In this document: positions 36,262-45,294 of the stretch, one piece after another
How the letters are laid out: each line of letters starts with the position of its first letter
Position numbering within the stretch: position 1 is the stretch's first letter
Source of the DNA: Alphaproteobacteria bacterium
Lineage (GTDB): Bacteria > Pseudomonadota > Alphaproteobacteria > UBA7887
Length of the DNA stretch: 64,000 bases
Direction: 5' to 3'
NCBI GenBank assembly: GCA_030739735.1
Contig: JASLYQ010000001.1
Span: 1-64,000 of the forward strand
Program-made: the position numbers and the translations under genes
Notes under the pieces: model-generated
What the model was told of the DNA's origin: nothing
What the model saw: the letters and a program-made list of their open reading frames with translations, nothing else
Database searches by the model: none

Positions 36262-36747
36262 TCATTGTGCAACCTCGTGGACCTCCTCCATGCGATAATA
36301 GTAGCCGTTCCAGTCGTCTATACGGATCTTAAATACGCCTGTTACCACCACAGGCTCCGTAGTGAAACCAAGTGGTTCATCACAACTAAGTTCCACAAAA
36401 CCTTCCGGTCCTGAAGGCAAACAAAACGGACAATGAGGAGAATTGAGGCTAAGCAATTGACGCTGGCCCGTGCTATCCAATGGCATCAAGAAACCCACCA
36501 TCTTAACACGCTCACCATCCAACGCCCGTATCTCATCGGCGTAATCCGGCACAAGATCGTTTTCATCCCAGGCTAAATCCACCTTGGAAAGAATGTCCCA
36601 CGAAACAGCACCATCCACCTCAGGCAAAGGCACTCCCGCATAACCGCCATCAGCCCAGGGGTTGACATTGCTTTGCGCCAAAGCAGAACCTCCAAAAGGC
36701 ACCGCCAAAGCTATCTCCAGTATACTCAACGCGACAATCCGATTCAC
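36262..36747 (-). CDS. DUF3299 periplasmic protein of an ABC transporter operon
   Basis: 161 aa. A GTG at 36747, four bases after the permease stop, opens a signal peptide (NRIVALSILEIALAVPFGGS, cleavage near ALAQ). The DUF3299 core follows: VKMVGFLMPLD, SPHCPFCLPSGPEG with a CxxC pair, and VVVTGVFKIR. The function of DUF3299 is not established. Proteins of this kind are found with LolD/MacB-like ATPase-permease pairs, and related gammaproteobacterial sets also carry a ZrgA-type (DUF2796) protein linked to zinc uptake. No DUF2796 gene is visible here, so zinc is only a suggestion. Confidence 0.75.
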   Translation of the reverse strand: MNRIVALSILEIALAVPFGGSALAQSNVNPWADGGYAGVPLPEVDGAVSWDILSKVDLAWDENDLVPDYADEIRALDGERVKMVGFLMPLDSTGQRQLLSLNSPHCPFCLPSGPEGFVELSCDEPLGFTTEPVVVTGVFKIRIDDWNGYYYRMEEVHEVAQ

Positions 36748-36751
36748 GATA

Positions 36752-38017
36752 TTACCCTTTAGATAGAACCTCCGAGACATCCACACGATAGGCCTGAATC
36801 GCTGGCAACAAGGCAGCCATCATACCAGTGCCAAGCGAAAGAACTACAAGATAAAATTCACCAGAAAGCCAAGTTAAGCCCGACAAATGCAACTGATGTT
36901 CACGCCAGAGCCACTGACCTGTCAACTCCGCAATTAGATGGCCAAGCATGAGCCCAATAAGCGCCCCTGCAAAGCTCAACAACAAACCCTCTACTAAGAA
37001 CTGCCAAAGCACACGTCTCCGACTTGCGCCAAGAGCACGAAATACAGCTATATCATAACGACGCTCAGATAGAGCATTGTACAAAGCAACAAAGATACCG
37101 ATACCGGCGCTGATCACCAGCACCATAGAGAAAGCTCGAAAGCCGTCTATGCCCGCGCCCACAAGCTTGAACATGCGCGAAATTTCGTATCCAGGCAACG
37201 CCGCCTGCATAGAAGTCTCCGCATTTATTACTCGCGGCAGCGTAACAACTGCGATGGGACTAGAAAATCGAACCAGCAATGCGGTGATCTCCTGAGTATC
37301 ATTACTGTGCATTTTGTTAGCCTTTCCCGCTCCCTCCTCATTATCGTGAAGGATCTCTGCATGATTCCCGTGATTTTCCATGGCTAAGTCCGTACCGAGC
37401 GACACCCCGTGCGCAATCCAAACACTCTCAATCGAGGTCAAAATTAGTCGGTCGACAACGGTACCGCTGCGGGCAAAAATACCTGTAATCAGATATGGGC
37501 TCTTAGCATGGGCACTGCCTCCATCAGCAAAACCGTGGCTGGGTATAAAACGGTCGCCAACTATCAGTCCCAGATCTCGGGCAACCAGTGCGCCCAGCGC
37601 TACTTCCTGGGGATTCTCCCAGAGAGCACCTGCTGCAATAACCGCCTTGTAGTGACGAGGGTAATCATGGCTCGTGCCTACAATACGGAAGCCTCGAAAA
37701 CTATCACCAAGCGCAAGCGGAAAAGTTTCTTTCACCATAGGATTGGCTGCGAGTGCCTCTGCATCAGCTAGACGAATATTCCCTGTTGGCACGTCGACAT
37801 GATATATGCCCGACAAAATAAGTTGTATCGGACTTCCCTTCGCACCGACTACCATGTCGATACCCTCCGCGTCCCGGGTCATTTGCCCTTCCAGTTGCTC
37901 CGTGAAGAGCATCAATAAGGTAATTGCCGCAATCCCCAGAGCCAACAGCATCACATTTAGGCACGTGTGCAGCGGGCGCGATCGTATGTACGCTAACGCA
38001 ATGGTAAATACGTTCAT
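36752..38017 (-). CDS. FtsX/MacB-type ABC transporter permease
   Basis: 421 aa. One membrane segment lies near residues 20-40, followed by a long periplasmic domain and three C-terminal segments with the FtsX signature (LYNALSERRYDIAVFRALGA, then QAYRVDVSEVLSKG at the end). A stretch in the periplasmic domain has several His/Asp/Glu residues (MENHGNHAEILHDNEEG), which could bind metal. It starts with ATG overlapping the ATPase stop. Low GC (27 of 60 in 37021-37080). The transporter type is usually mechanotransmission or lipoprotein handling rather than classical import. Confidence 0.82.
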   Translation of the reverse strand: MNVFTIALAYIRSRPLHTCLNVMLLALGIAAITLLMLFTEQLEGQMTRDAEGIDMVVGAKGSPIQLILSGIYHVDVPTGNIRLADAEALAANPMVKETFPLALGDSFRGFRIVGTSHDYPRHYKAVIAAGALWENPQEVALGALVARDLGLIVGDRFIPSHGFADGGSAHAKSPYLITGIFARSGTVVDRLILTSIESVWIAHGVSLGTDLAMENHGNHAEILHDNEEGAGKANKMHSNDTQEITALLVRFSSPIAVVTLPRVINAETSMQAALPGYEISRMFKLVGAGIDGFRAFSMVLVISAGIGIFVALYNALSERRYDIAVFRALGASRRRVLWQFLVEGLLLSFAGALIGLMLGHLIAELTGQWLWREHQLHLSGLTWLSGEFYLVVLSLGTGMMAALLPAIQAYRVDVSEVLSKG

Positions 38018-38670
38018 GTCCCGTCCGCTACAGCCGTTAAGTCAAGTCTGTATGAGAATCGATGGCGAACACGGCTATCATGAGTCGCCACAACCAAAGC
38101 ACTTTCATTCAAAGTAGCTTGTTCAAGCAGTAACTCGATGACACGGTGCGCATTCACATCATCAAGATTCGATGTGGGCTCATCAGCCAGAATAATTTTT
38201 GGTTGATTAACCAAAGCGCGCGCCATAGCAACTCGCTGAGCCTGTCCATAACTAAGTTGCCGAGGGTAACAATCTGCCTTGTCGGAAATACCAAGTCGTT
38301 CAAGCAATTCATAGGCTTCTTGGGAATCGGCCATACGTTCAGCCAGAGTCTGTACAAGAACAAGATTTTCTATAACAGTTAGGGCCGCAATTAAATGCAG
38401 CTTCTGAAAAACAATGCCAACCTGCCGGCCACGCAACGAATCCCGTGCCGAGCTAGACAATGAGGCAAGTTCCTGTCCTACCACGCTCACGGTACCTGCA
38501 CTCGGAGTCAGAAGACCCGCGAGGATATTCAACAAGGTAGTCTTGCCGCTACCCGATGGCCCAAGGAACAGCCAGTGCTGGCCCTCGCCGGCAGACCAAT
38601 CCGGCAGCGCCAATACGACTGTGCCCCCGTAGGAGTGTTTCAGTCCTTCAAATTTAAGTGCATCCGCCAC
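38014..38670 (-). CDS. LolD/MacB-type ABC transporter ATPase
   Basis: 218 aa. Walker A GPSGSGKTTLLN, Q-loop VGIVFQKLHL, signature LSYGQAQRVAMARAL (LSYGQ, one change from LSGGQ), Walker B IILADEPTSNLD and the H-loop VVATHDSR are intact. It powers the permease encoded downstream with a four-base overlap. First gene of the ATPase-permease-DUF3299 operon. Like its partners it is less GC-rich than the flanks. Confidence 0.87.
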   Translation of the reverse strand: MADALKFEGLKHSYGGTVVLALPDWSAGEGQHWLFLGPSGSGKTTLLNILAGLLTPSAGTVSVVGQELASLSSSARDSLRGRQVGIVFQKLHLIAALTVIENLVLVQTLAERMADSQEAYELLERLGISDKADCYPRQLSYGQAQRVAMARALVNQPKIILADEPTSNLDDVNAHRVIELLLEQATLNESALVVATHDSRVRHRFSYRLDLTAVADGT

Positions 38671-38787
38671 GGGTTCTCTTCCCTTTCGGCTCTACAAAAG
38701 GCCCGCACAGCGCGAGTATCCTGTTAACACTACACGGGTAGCCTTACAGTTTTCTGCAGAAACACTTATGCTGGCCAGAAGCCAGTG

Positions 38788-39096
38788 TTACATATGAACT
38801 TGGCTTTCACCGGTTGCCTCTCCATTTACGTAACACTGTACTCCCTCTACGAGCACCTCATCATCGATATCAGCTTCGCAAGGAATATAGAACGTCCCGA
38901 GTTCAAACTGGAGTAACGCAGGAGGATTGGTCGGAGTAAAGACAGCACTATCACCAGGGTTGATACGACGTTCCCATTTCTCAATTGTTACCTTCAAAGT
39001 CTCATCTGTACCATTCGTAATCGTCAACGCACTCGCTTTTGACGCTACAGTCAGAACCAACAATATGCTCGCTAAGCCTACACTAATTGAATTCAT
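38788..39096 (-). CDS. Small secreted protein of unknown function
   Basis: 102 aa. ATG 39096 follows GGAGTGAAGTT and opens a signal peptide (MNSISVGLASILLVLTVASK, cleavage near ASA). The mature part of about 80 residues starts LTITNGTDETLKVTIEKWER and looks like a beta-sandwich. It has two cysteines that could pair (IPCEAD and GVQCYV). I do not recognise a family. It lies 117 bases upstream of the ATPase gene on the same strand in the same AT-rich segment, so it may be the ligand-binding or accessory protein of that transporter. A weak 5-bp hairpin (38771-38785) follows its stop. Confidence 0.6.
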   Translation of the reverse strand: MNSISVGLASILLVLTVASKASALTITNGTDETLKVTIEKWERRINPGDSAVFTPTNPPALLQFELGTFYIPCEADIDDEVLVEGVQCYVNGEATGESQVHM

Positions 39097-39389
39097 AACT
39101 TCACTCCAAAACGGCATCGCGTTCGACAGCTCTACTTCTCGATCCAAGCAAGCATCCAACTTTGGTGGGCCAGTCGTATGACCTGACCATGTAGTGATAA
39201 CCTGGTCACAAGCTTGGCCTTGTGTCTCTAGGAGGCATACCGCTAGAATCTCTCGAGATCAATAATTTTTCTACCGGCCACGGCCTGATGGAACAGGCTG
39301 AGCTGGCGCATCGTCAGGGGCCTGCCCGTACGGCCCCCGTGTGGCCGATCCCACAGCCGCCGACCTCGACCGATGCGACCATGGCAGCG

Positions 39390-40955
39390 TCAGCTGACCT
39401 GTTTCTCGTGGCCCTCCCAATAGGGCTTGCGCAGCTCTGTTTTGAGGATTTTGCCGGCACCAGAGAGCGGCATGGCTTCGTCGCGGAAGGCGACGCTGCG
39501 CGGGCATTTGAAGCCGGCGATCAGGGTGTGACAGTGGGCGATGACGGCGTCTGCGTCGAGTGCGTTGCCGTCCTTAAGGCGAACGATGGCGTGTACGCGC
39601 TCACCCCACTTGTCGTCGGGCACACCTATCACCGCGCATTCGGCCACGGCTGGGTGCTGGTAGACGGCGTCCTCAACCTCAGCCGAATAGACGTTCTCAC
39701 CGCCCGAGATGATCATGTCCTTCATGCGATCGACGACATAGACGAAGCCGTCCTCGTCCATGGTGCCGCCGTCGCCGGAATGCATCCAGCCGCCGCGCAG
39801 CGTCTCAGCCGAAAGCTCGGGCTGGCGCCAATAGCCGAGCATGACGTTCGGCCCGCGCACAGCGATCTCGCCAACCGTGCCGCGCGGCACCTCGGTGTCG
39901 TCCTCATCGACGATCTTCACCTCAACGCCGGGCACGGCGTGCCCTACCGAGCGAAAGCGGTAGGCGTTAGGCCCCTCGAGCACATGGTATTGCGGCCCGC
40001 AGGTGGTCGACAGCGGCGCACACTCCGTCTGGCCGTAAGCGTGCACGAACTGACAGTCGGGAATGATCTCCAGCGCACGCACGATCACCGCTTCCGGCAT
40101 AGGCGAGGCACCATAGGTGATAGTACGTAGCGTCGACAGGTCATAGTCCTCGACCCCAGGATGGTTGACCAGCATGTTGCACATGGTTGGCACCAGCAGC
40201 ATGTCGGTGATACCCCAGCGCTGCACTGCCTCAAGCACACCTTCAGGCGTAAAACCGGGAATGAAATAGTGGCTGCCGGCGATCTGCGTGCCGGCGAACA
40301 CCGCCGTGCAGTCAGCAATATGGAACATCGGCGCCGAATGCAGCCAACGCGAATCCTCCCGCAGGCCCAGGGTCGGCATGGTGTTGAAGGCGTTGAAAAC
40401 CAGGTTGCGGTGGCACAGCATAACGCCCTTGGAGCGCCCGGTGGTGCCGCCCGTGTAGAACAGTCCAGCGAGGTCATCATTGCCACGACCCGCGTCTGCC
40501 ATGGGCTCCGCTGCCTGCAGGATCTCCTCAAAGGCCAGCATGCCCTCGGGCGCTCCAGCGTCGCCGACATAGACCATATGCTTAACGCTCGGGATGTCGC
40601 CCGCGGCCTTGAGACTGGCGGCAATAGCGGCGAAGGCATCGTCGACTAACAGCACGCGGCTCTCGCTGTCGCTGAGCCAGAAGGCGATCTCGGGCAGCGC
40701 CAGGCGCGTGTTGATCGGCACAAACACACCGCCAGCCCAGACCGCGGCGTAAAGGAACTCGTAATAACGATCGGAGTTATGAGCCAGGATCGCCGAGCGC
40801 TCGCCGTCAGTTATACCCAGCTTAACCAGCGCGGCGGCCAGCCTGGCGATGCGGTCGACGCATTCGGTCCAGGTATGGACCCGAGTGCCATCATAGGTGG
40901 CGACGGCCTTGCCACGCACTTGCACTGCACGCCGTAGTGCCTGGGTAATATACAT
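39390..40955 (-). CDS. AMP-forming acyl-CoA ligase
   Basis: 521 aa. The adenylate-forming motifs are complete: FYTGGTTGRSKGVMLCHRNL (P-loop), HAYGQTECAPLS, YVVDRMKDMIISGGENVYS and the C-terminal lysine in GAGKILKTELRKPYW. It activates a carboxylic acid to its CoA thioester via the acyl-adenylate. ATG 40955 follows TCGGAGGAACGG; the earlier GTG at 40973 is less likely. It is divergent from the enoyl-CoA hydratase gene, which suggests a shared acid-catabolism role. The substrate (medium-chain or aromatic) cannot be decided. Confidence 0.9.
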   Translation of the reverse strand: MYITQALRRAVQVRGKAVATYDGTRVHTWTECVDRIARLAAALVKLGITDGERSAILAHNSDRYYEFLYAAVWAGGVFVPINTRLALPEIAFWLSDSESRVLLVDDAFAAIAASLKAAGDIPSVKHMVYVGDAGAPEGMLAFEEILQAAEPMADAGRGNDDLAGLFYTGGTTGRSKGVMLCHRNLVFNAFNTMPTLGLREDSRWLHSAPMFHIADCTAVFAGTQIAGSHYFIPGFTPEGVLEAVQRWGITDMLLVPTMCNMLVNHPGVEDYDLSTLRTITYGASPMPEAVIVRALEIIPDCQFVHAYGQTECAPLSTTCGPQYHVLEGPNAYRFRSVGHAVPGVEVKIVDEDDTEVPRGTVGEIAVRGPNVMLGYWRQPELSAETLRGGWMHSGDGGTMDEDGFVYVVDRMKDMIISGGENVYSAEVEDAVYQHPAVAECAVIGVPDDKWGERVHAIVRLKDGNALDADAVIAHCHTLIAGFKCPRSVAFRDEAMPLSGAGKILKTELRKPYWEGHEKQVS

Positions 40956-41114
40956 CCGTTCCTCCGAACTCACGATCGTTTGAGCGTAGCTTCAACGCCA
41001 CAAAATCCTTGTCAAGAGCCAAGCCGGTTAAATCGGCTTCCCTGCCGCCCAAGCCGTGACATCGGCGGGGCATGACCGTACATATTGACGACCTCAACTG
41101 ACCTGGAGAGCCGA

Positions 41115-41960
41115 ATGTCCTATGACGAGATCGAGTATGCGGTCAGGGACCGCATCGCCACCATCGCGCTCAACAGGCCCGACCGCCTCAACGCCTGGAC
41201 CACGGTGATGGAGGGTGAGATCCGCACCGCCATGGTGGCCGCGGCGGGTGACGACGCAGTGCGCGTCATCGTCCTCACCGGCACCGGCCGCGGCTTCTGC
41301 GCCGGTGCCGACATGTCGCTGCTACAAAGCACCGATGCGGTGGACCCCGAGGAACGCCGCGCCAAGGCGCTCTTGCCGCCGGGCGACGCCCAAATTCCCG
41401 GTCGCCTTGACGTGCCGGAGGACTATTCGCTCCGCTACACCTACTTCCCCTCGGTGCCAAAACCGATAATCGCCGCCATTAACGGCCCCTGCGCCGGCTT
41501 GGGTCTGATCATGTCTCTCTATTGCGATTTTCGCTTCGCTTCTGAGGCAGCGGTGCTCACCACCGCGTTTGCGCGGCGCGGGCTGATCGCCGAGCACGGT
41601 ATCGACTGGATCCTGCCGCGCATTGTCGGCTTCCCCAATGCCCTCGATCTGCTCATGACTGCGCGCCGAGTAAGCCCCGAGGAAGCGCTGGCCAAGGGCC
41701 TAGTCAATGCTGTCTATCCGCCCGAGACCTTCGCCAACAATGTGCGCGACTTCGCCCTGGACCTGGCGCAGGCGGTCTCGCCGCGCTCGATGCGGGTGAT
41801 GAAGACGCAACTTTACACCACCGCCGGGCTCGGCCGCAGCCTCGCCGACGCGGTGCGCAACGGCAACGAGGAGATGTTCGCCAGCTTCGGCACTGAAGAT
41901 TTTAAGGAAGGCGTAGCCCACTTCGTCGAGCAACGCGCCGCGAACTTCAAAGGGTGCTGA
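41115..41960 (+). CDS. Enoyl-CoA hydratase/isomerase family protein
   Basis: 281 aa crotonase fold. ATIALNRPDRLNAW, the oxyanion segment GTGRGFCAGADM, and PCAGLGLIMSLYCDFRFASE are family marks. The second catalytic position lies in the RRGLIAEHGIDWILPRIVG stretch, where both acidic residues of true crotonase are not obvious, so hydratase versus isomerase is open. ATG 41115 is chosen after GGAGAG; ten earlier codons are open. It probably handles the CoA ester made by the divergent ligase. Confidence 0.87.
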   Translation: MSYDEIEYAVRDRIATIALNRPDRLNAWTTVMEGEIRTAMVAAAGDDAVRVIVLTGTGRGFCAGADMSLLQSTDAVDPEERRAKALLPPGDAQIPGRLDVPEDYSLRYTYFPSVPKPIIAAINGPCAGLGLIMSLYCDFRFASEAAVLTTAFARRGLIAEHGIDWILPRIVGFPNALDLLMTARRVSPEEALAKGLVNAVYPPETFANNVRDFALDLAQAVSPRSMRVMKTQLYTTAGLGRSLADAVRNGNEEMFASFGTEDFKEGVAHFVEQRAANFKGC

Positions 41961-42044
41961 CTTAATTCGTGACCGTTTCTAATTTACCTGCGTTTGGGTG
42001 CAAAGTGCTGGCTGAAAATGGTAACCGCCGTCAGTGAGAACGCC

Positions 42045-42821
42045 TCAGTTCCCACGTAGGATACCCATGCCGGCATCGACAGAAATGATCTCCCCGGTGA
42101 CCTTGGGCGCAGCGGCGAGTAAGTAGACGATATTTTCGGCGATGTCCGTGGGATTGTTGACCGCACGCAACGGCGTGCTTCGCTCGAGACGCGTCTTGGT
42201 CGCCTCGTAGGGCGCATCGCCCATACCTTGGCGCAGCCAGTCGCCGGCGATGAAGCCGGGGCATACGGTATTGATCTGGATCTCCGGGCCAAGTGCGCGC
42301 GCGAGTCCCATGGCCATGGTGTTGAGCGCGCCCTTCGATGCCATATAGGCGACGGAGGAACCAAGTCCGTGCAGACCCGCCACCGAAGAGACGTTGACCA
42401 CCGAGCCGCAGCCCTGGGCCTTCATGGTGGCTGCGACGGCGCGGATCATCTGGAACGGGCCGATAGTATTGACGGCGTAGATGTTGTGGAAGTCCGCTGC
42501 GTCGAGACCGTCGAGATCGCCATGGGCAACAAACTTGGTGGTGCCGGCATTGTTGACCAGACCGTCGATGCGACCCCAGTTGTCAAGCGCCGCTTGGGCC
42601 AGACGCCGGCAATCGGCATCCTCGGCGACGCTGGCCTGGCAGACGATGGCCTCGCCCCCCGCTGTCCGGCATTCCTCGGCCACGCCTTCGGCCTCGGCCA
42701 CCGAACTCGAGCAGTTGATCACCACCTTGGTGCCTTTGCCAGCGAGCATCAGCGCCGTCGCCCGGCCGATACCTCGCGACGACCCCGTGACGATCACCAC
42801 ACCACCGTTCAAATCGATCAT
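42045..42821 (-). CDS. Short-chain dehydrogenase/reductase, FabG-like
   Basis: 258 aa. VTGSSRGIGRATALML binds NAD(P), NNAG is present, and the catalytic residues are S in VNVSSVAG and Y/K in YMASKGALN. It is a classical SDR of the 3-oxoacyl-ACP reductase group. It is convergent with the enoyl-CoA hydratase gene. The next genes on its strand are a TRAP binding protein and a deacetylase, over 300 bases away. Substrate unknown. Confidence 0.9.
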   Translation of the reverse strand: MIDLNGGVVIVTGSSRGIGRATALMLAGKGTKVVINCSSSVAEAEGVAEECRTAGGEAIVCQASVAEDADCRRLAQAALDNWGRIDGLVNNAGTTKFVAHGDLDGLDAADFHNIYAVNTIGPFQMIRAVAATMKAQGCGSVVNVSSVAGLHGLGSSVAYMASKGALNTMAMGLARALGPEIQINTVCPGFIAGDWLRQGMGDAPYEATKTRLERSTPLRAVNNPTDIAENIVYLLAAAPKVTGEIISVDAGMGILRGN

Positions 42822-43158
42822 GGCTTCCTCCTGTTGACCGTGCCGCGCCTGCTTCGCCCAAAGCCGACGTCACGTCAAGGCAGAAACCGGTACGTGGCGC
42901 GCTTGACCATAGCATCACGCAGGCACACTGGCGTTAAGTTAGCAAGCGATTACCATAGATACAAGTAGCGTAACTAGACAAGAATTTTTGTATTTATAGC
43001 AACAGAGTATCGTGAGTTTTGCCAAGGCTCTCCACGAGCACGCCGTGACGATCTGCACGGTGATCGAGAAACCTCTACAAGAACCTTTTCCTTGGTGCGA
43101 TAACAGCCATTGAGGCGCACTGCAGCGTACTTACGCCGATCAATCAGATTCGAGCACC
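42822..43158. other. Intergenic region without a gene
   Basis: 337 bases between the SDR start and the TRAP binding-protein stop. It holds an AT-rich patch around 42955-43010. I see no ORF with support, no RNA gene and no clear repeat. Confidence 0.6.
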
Positions 43159-44232
43159 TTAGAGGCCCTCGGAACGCCCCCGCAGATAGCCGTAGGGGCC
43201 GTAGGGGGCGTAGGCATGCATGGTGTCGCGGAAGGCCAACCAGGTCTCATAGATGCGAGCGGACAGCGCATCGTGCTCAGCAACCTCCGCCACCACCTCA
43301 TGCGACACCGCGTGCAGGCGCGACACCACCTCGGCAGGAAAATGTCGCAGTTCAACGCCGTAGCGCGTCAACAGGGCCTGCAAGGCGACGGCATTGCCGT
43401 TGAGTATCTCCGCCGGCATGCGCGCGGTCTCAGCCGCCGCCGCCAGACGCACGACGGCCTGCAAGTCTGCCGGCAAGGTCCGCCAAGCCTCTCGGCTGAT
43501 CATCAGCGAGTTGGCGGGGCCGGGCTCGTGCACGCCTGGCCCATAATAATACTTGGCCACCTTGTGAAGTCCGAAGGCAAGATCCGCATAGGGCGCTATC
43601 CATTCTGCCGCGTCGATGACACCGGTCTGTAACGCCGTCACGATCTCACCGCCCGAGAGATTGACGGTGGTAGCGCCGAGACGGTTGAGCACCTCCGCGC
43701 CGAGGCCCGGGATGCGCATACGCAGACCCTCGAAGTCGCCAGGTTCGATGATCTCACGGTTGTACCAGCCACCCATGTTGGTGTGCGAATTTCCGGCGAG
43801 AAAGGCGACGAGCCCGAAGCGATCGTAAAGTTCATCCCACAGTGCCTGACCGCCGCCGAAAGTGATCCAGGCCGTGTGCTCCGCCGGCGTCAGCCCCCCC
43901 GGCACGGTACAAAAGAAGGCCGCGGCTGGGTGCTTGGCAATCCAGATATAAGGCGCGTCGTGAGCACATTCGGCGGTGCCGTCGCGCACCGCGTCAAAGG
44001 CTTCGTAGGCCGGCACCAACTCACCAGCGCCATAGATCTTGATGGTCAGGCGGCCGTCTGAGGCAGCCGCCACGGCGTCCACCAGACGTTGCGAACTGGT
44101 GCCGAGGCCGGGGAAGTTACGCGGCCAGAGCGTCACCATGCGCCACTCGATGCGTCCTTGTGCGATTGCCGGCGCTGCCAGCGGCGAGGCTGCCGCTACA
44201 CTGGCACCGGCAAGAAACTGCCGCCGCTTCAT
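43159..44232 (-). CDS. TRAP transporter substrate-binding protein (DctP family), copy 2, Tat-exported
   Basis: 357 aa. The N-terminus MKRRQFLAGASVAAA is a twin-arginine signal followed by an AxA-type site (APAIAQG). Mature landmarks are KIYGAGELVPAYEAFDAV, LRMRIPGLGAEVLNRLG and the ligand helix DAAEWIAPYADLAFG. It resembles the subgroup that binds alpha-keto acids or similar carboxylates. It overlaps the deacetylase-like gene by ATGA. DctQ and DctM permease genes are absent. Confidence 0.9.
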   Translation of the reverse strand: MKRRQFLAGASVAAASPLAAPAIAQGRIEWRMVTLWPRNFPGLGTSSQRLVDAVAAASDGRLTIKIYGAGELVPAYEAFDAVRDGTAECAHDAPYIWIAKHPAAAFFCTVPGGLTPAEHTAWITFGGGQALWDELYDRFGLVAFLAGNSHTNMGGWYNREIIEPGDFEGLRMRIPGLGAEVLNRLGATTVNLSGGEIVTALQTGVIDAAEWIAPYADLAFGLHKVAKYYYGPGVHEPGPANSLMISREAWRTLPADLQAVVRLAAAAETARMPAEILNGNAVALQALLTRYGVELRHFPAEVVSRLHAVSHEVVAEVAEHDALSARIYETWLAFRDTMHAYAPYGPYGYLRGRSEGL

Positions 44233-45095
44233 GGCGCCGGCTCCGCCGCGGCGTACCAGTCGGCGATCTGGCTGCCGGTCAAGAACGCTACATCATCATG
44301 CGCCTGCAGAAGATCAAGAATGCGCGTCAGAATGGCGATGCGGTGGGGCACGCCGATCAGATGCGGATGCAGGCCGATGGCGAGCACGTGTGGACCCGGC
44401 TCGACCACGAAACACGACAGTGTGTCGCGCAAACGCCGCTCCATTTCCGGCCCGGCGTGATGCTCGACCGCATAAATGACACTGTCGTTCACCTCCAGCG
44501 CATAGGGCATGGCGATGAGCGGCCCGTGGGCCGTGGTCATCCAGCAGGGCAGGTCGTCGAGCACCCAGTCGCAGACATAGTCGATGCCCGCGGCCTTGAG
44601 GTTGTCAGGGCTGTCCGCAGTTTCGCGCAGACCGGGGCTAAGCCAGCCGCGCACGGGGGCGCCCGTGAAGTTTCTGAGGATGCCGAGCGCCTCGTCGATC
44701 AGCATCGCCTCGTCGTCCTCCCCCTGCACAGCGCGCTGGTGAATACCATGGCCGATGAACTCCCAACCCGCTTTCAACATGGCCTCCGCCGCCGTCGGAT
44801 AGGCGGCGATGGCGCTGGTGTTGATGCTGGTGCTGGCGGCGAGCCCGCGCGCGTCGATCGTTTTCAGGAGCCGCGGCAGGCCGCGCCGCATGCCATATTC
44901 GGCCCAGGCGAAGTTGGGCACGTCCGGGACCTGCTCGATGCCGTGCGGCGCCGGGATCACCTTGCGCGGCATGGCGGCGTCAAAGCGCCAGTGCTCCACA
45001 TTGACTACCAGGTGCACCAGGATAGTCTTGCCGGCGGGCCCCGCCAGCGGCGCCCGCTCGCTGGCCATAACAAAGGGAATGCGTGGATTGCTCAC
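44229..45095 (-). CDS. Polysaccharide deacetylase-like protein (PuuE/allantoinase type)
   Basis: 288 aa NodB-fold protein. NPRIPF near the start, LVHLVVNVEHWRFD, STSINTSAIAAYP, FIGHGIHQRA and GLHPHLIG are the marks of the PuuE-like subgroup, which acts on small amides such as allantoin rather than on polymers. The start is placed at GTG 45095 because NPRIPF begins the conserved region. The gene is coupled to the TRAP binding protein downstream, so the bound ligand may be related to this enzyme's substrate; that is inference. Confidence 0.78.
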   Translation of the reverse strand: MSNPRIPFVMASERAPLAGPAGKTILVHLVVNVEHWRFDAAMPRKVIPAPHGIEQVPDVPNFAWAEYGMRRGLPRLLKTIDARGLAASTSINTSAIAAYPTAAEAMLKAGWEFIGHGIHQRAVQGEDDEAMLIDEALGILRNFTGAPVRGWLSPGLRETADSPDNLKAAGIDYVCDWVLDDLPCWMTTAHGPLIAMPYALEVNDSVIYAVEHHAGPEMERRLRDTLSCFVVEPGPHVLAIGLHPHLIGVPHRIAILTRILDLLQAHDDVAFLTGSQIADWYAAAEPAP

Positions 45096-45138
45096 GCTAC
45101 TAGACTGGCAGACGCGAATACCACCCGCAACCCTCGCC

Positions 45139-45294
45139 GTCACCTCGCTTGCGCGGCTTCGGCAGTCCCAAGGCAAGACCAGCGAAGCCCGTGACCTGCT
45201 CAGATTTGTCTATGATTGATTCGCCGAAGGCTTCGATACGCTCGACCTGATCGAGGCAAGAACCCTGTTGGATGACCTGGAGAAAACCGCATGA
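45139..45294 (+). pseudogene. C-terminal remnant of a TPR-type adenylate/guanylate cyclase
   Basis: One frame reads TSLARLRQSQGKTSEARDLL, then FVYD, a TGA at 45217-45219, and FAEGFDTLDLIEARTLLDDL. This matches the usual end of multidomain cyclases (TSLARLWRDQGK...WFTEGFDTxDLKxAKxLL), where the stop replaces the conserved Trp codon TGG. Everything upstream is gone. The remnant's last codons (CTGGAGAAAACCGC) now provide the ribosome site of the MBL-fold gene, which overlaps it by ATGA. Confidence 0.75.
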
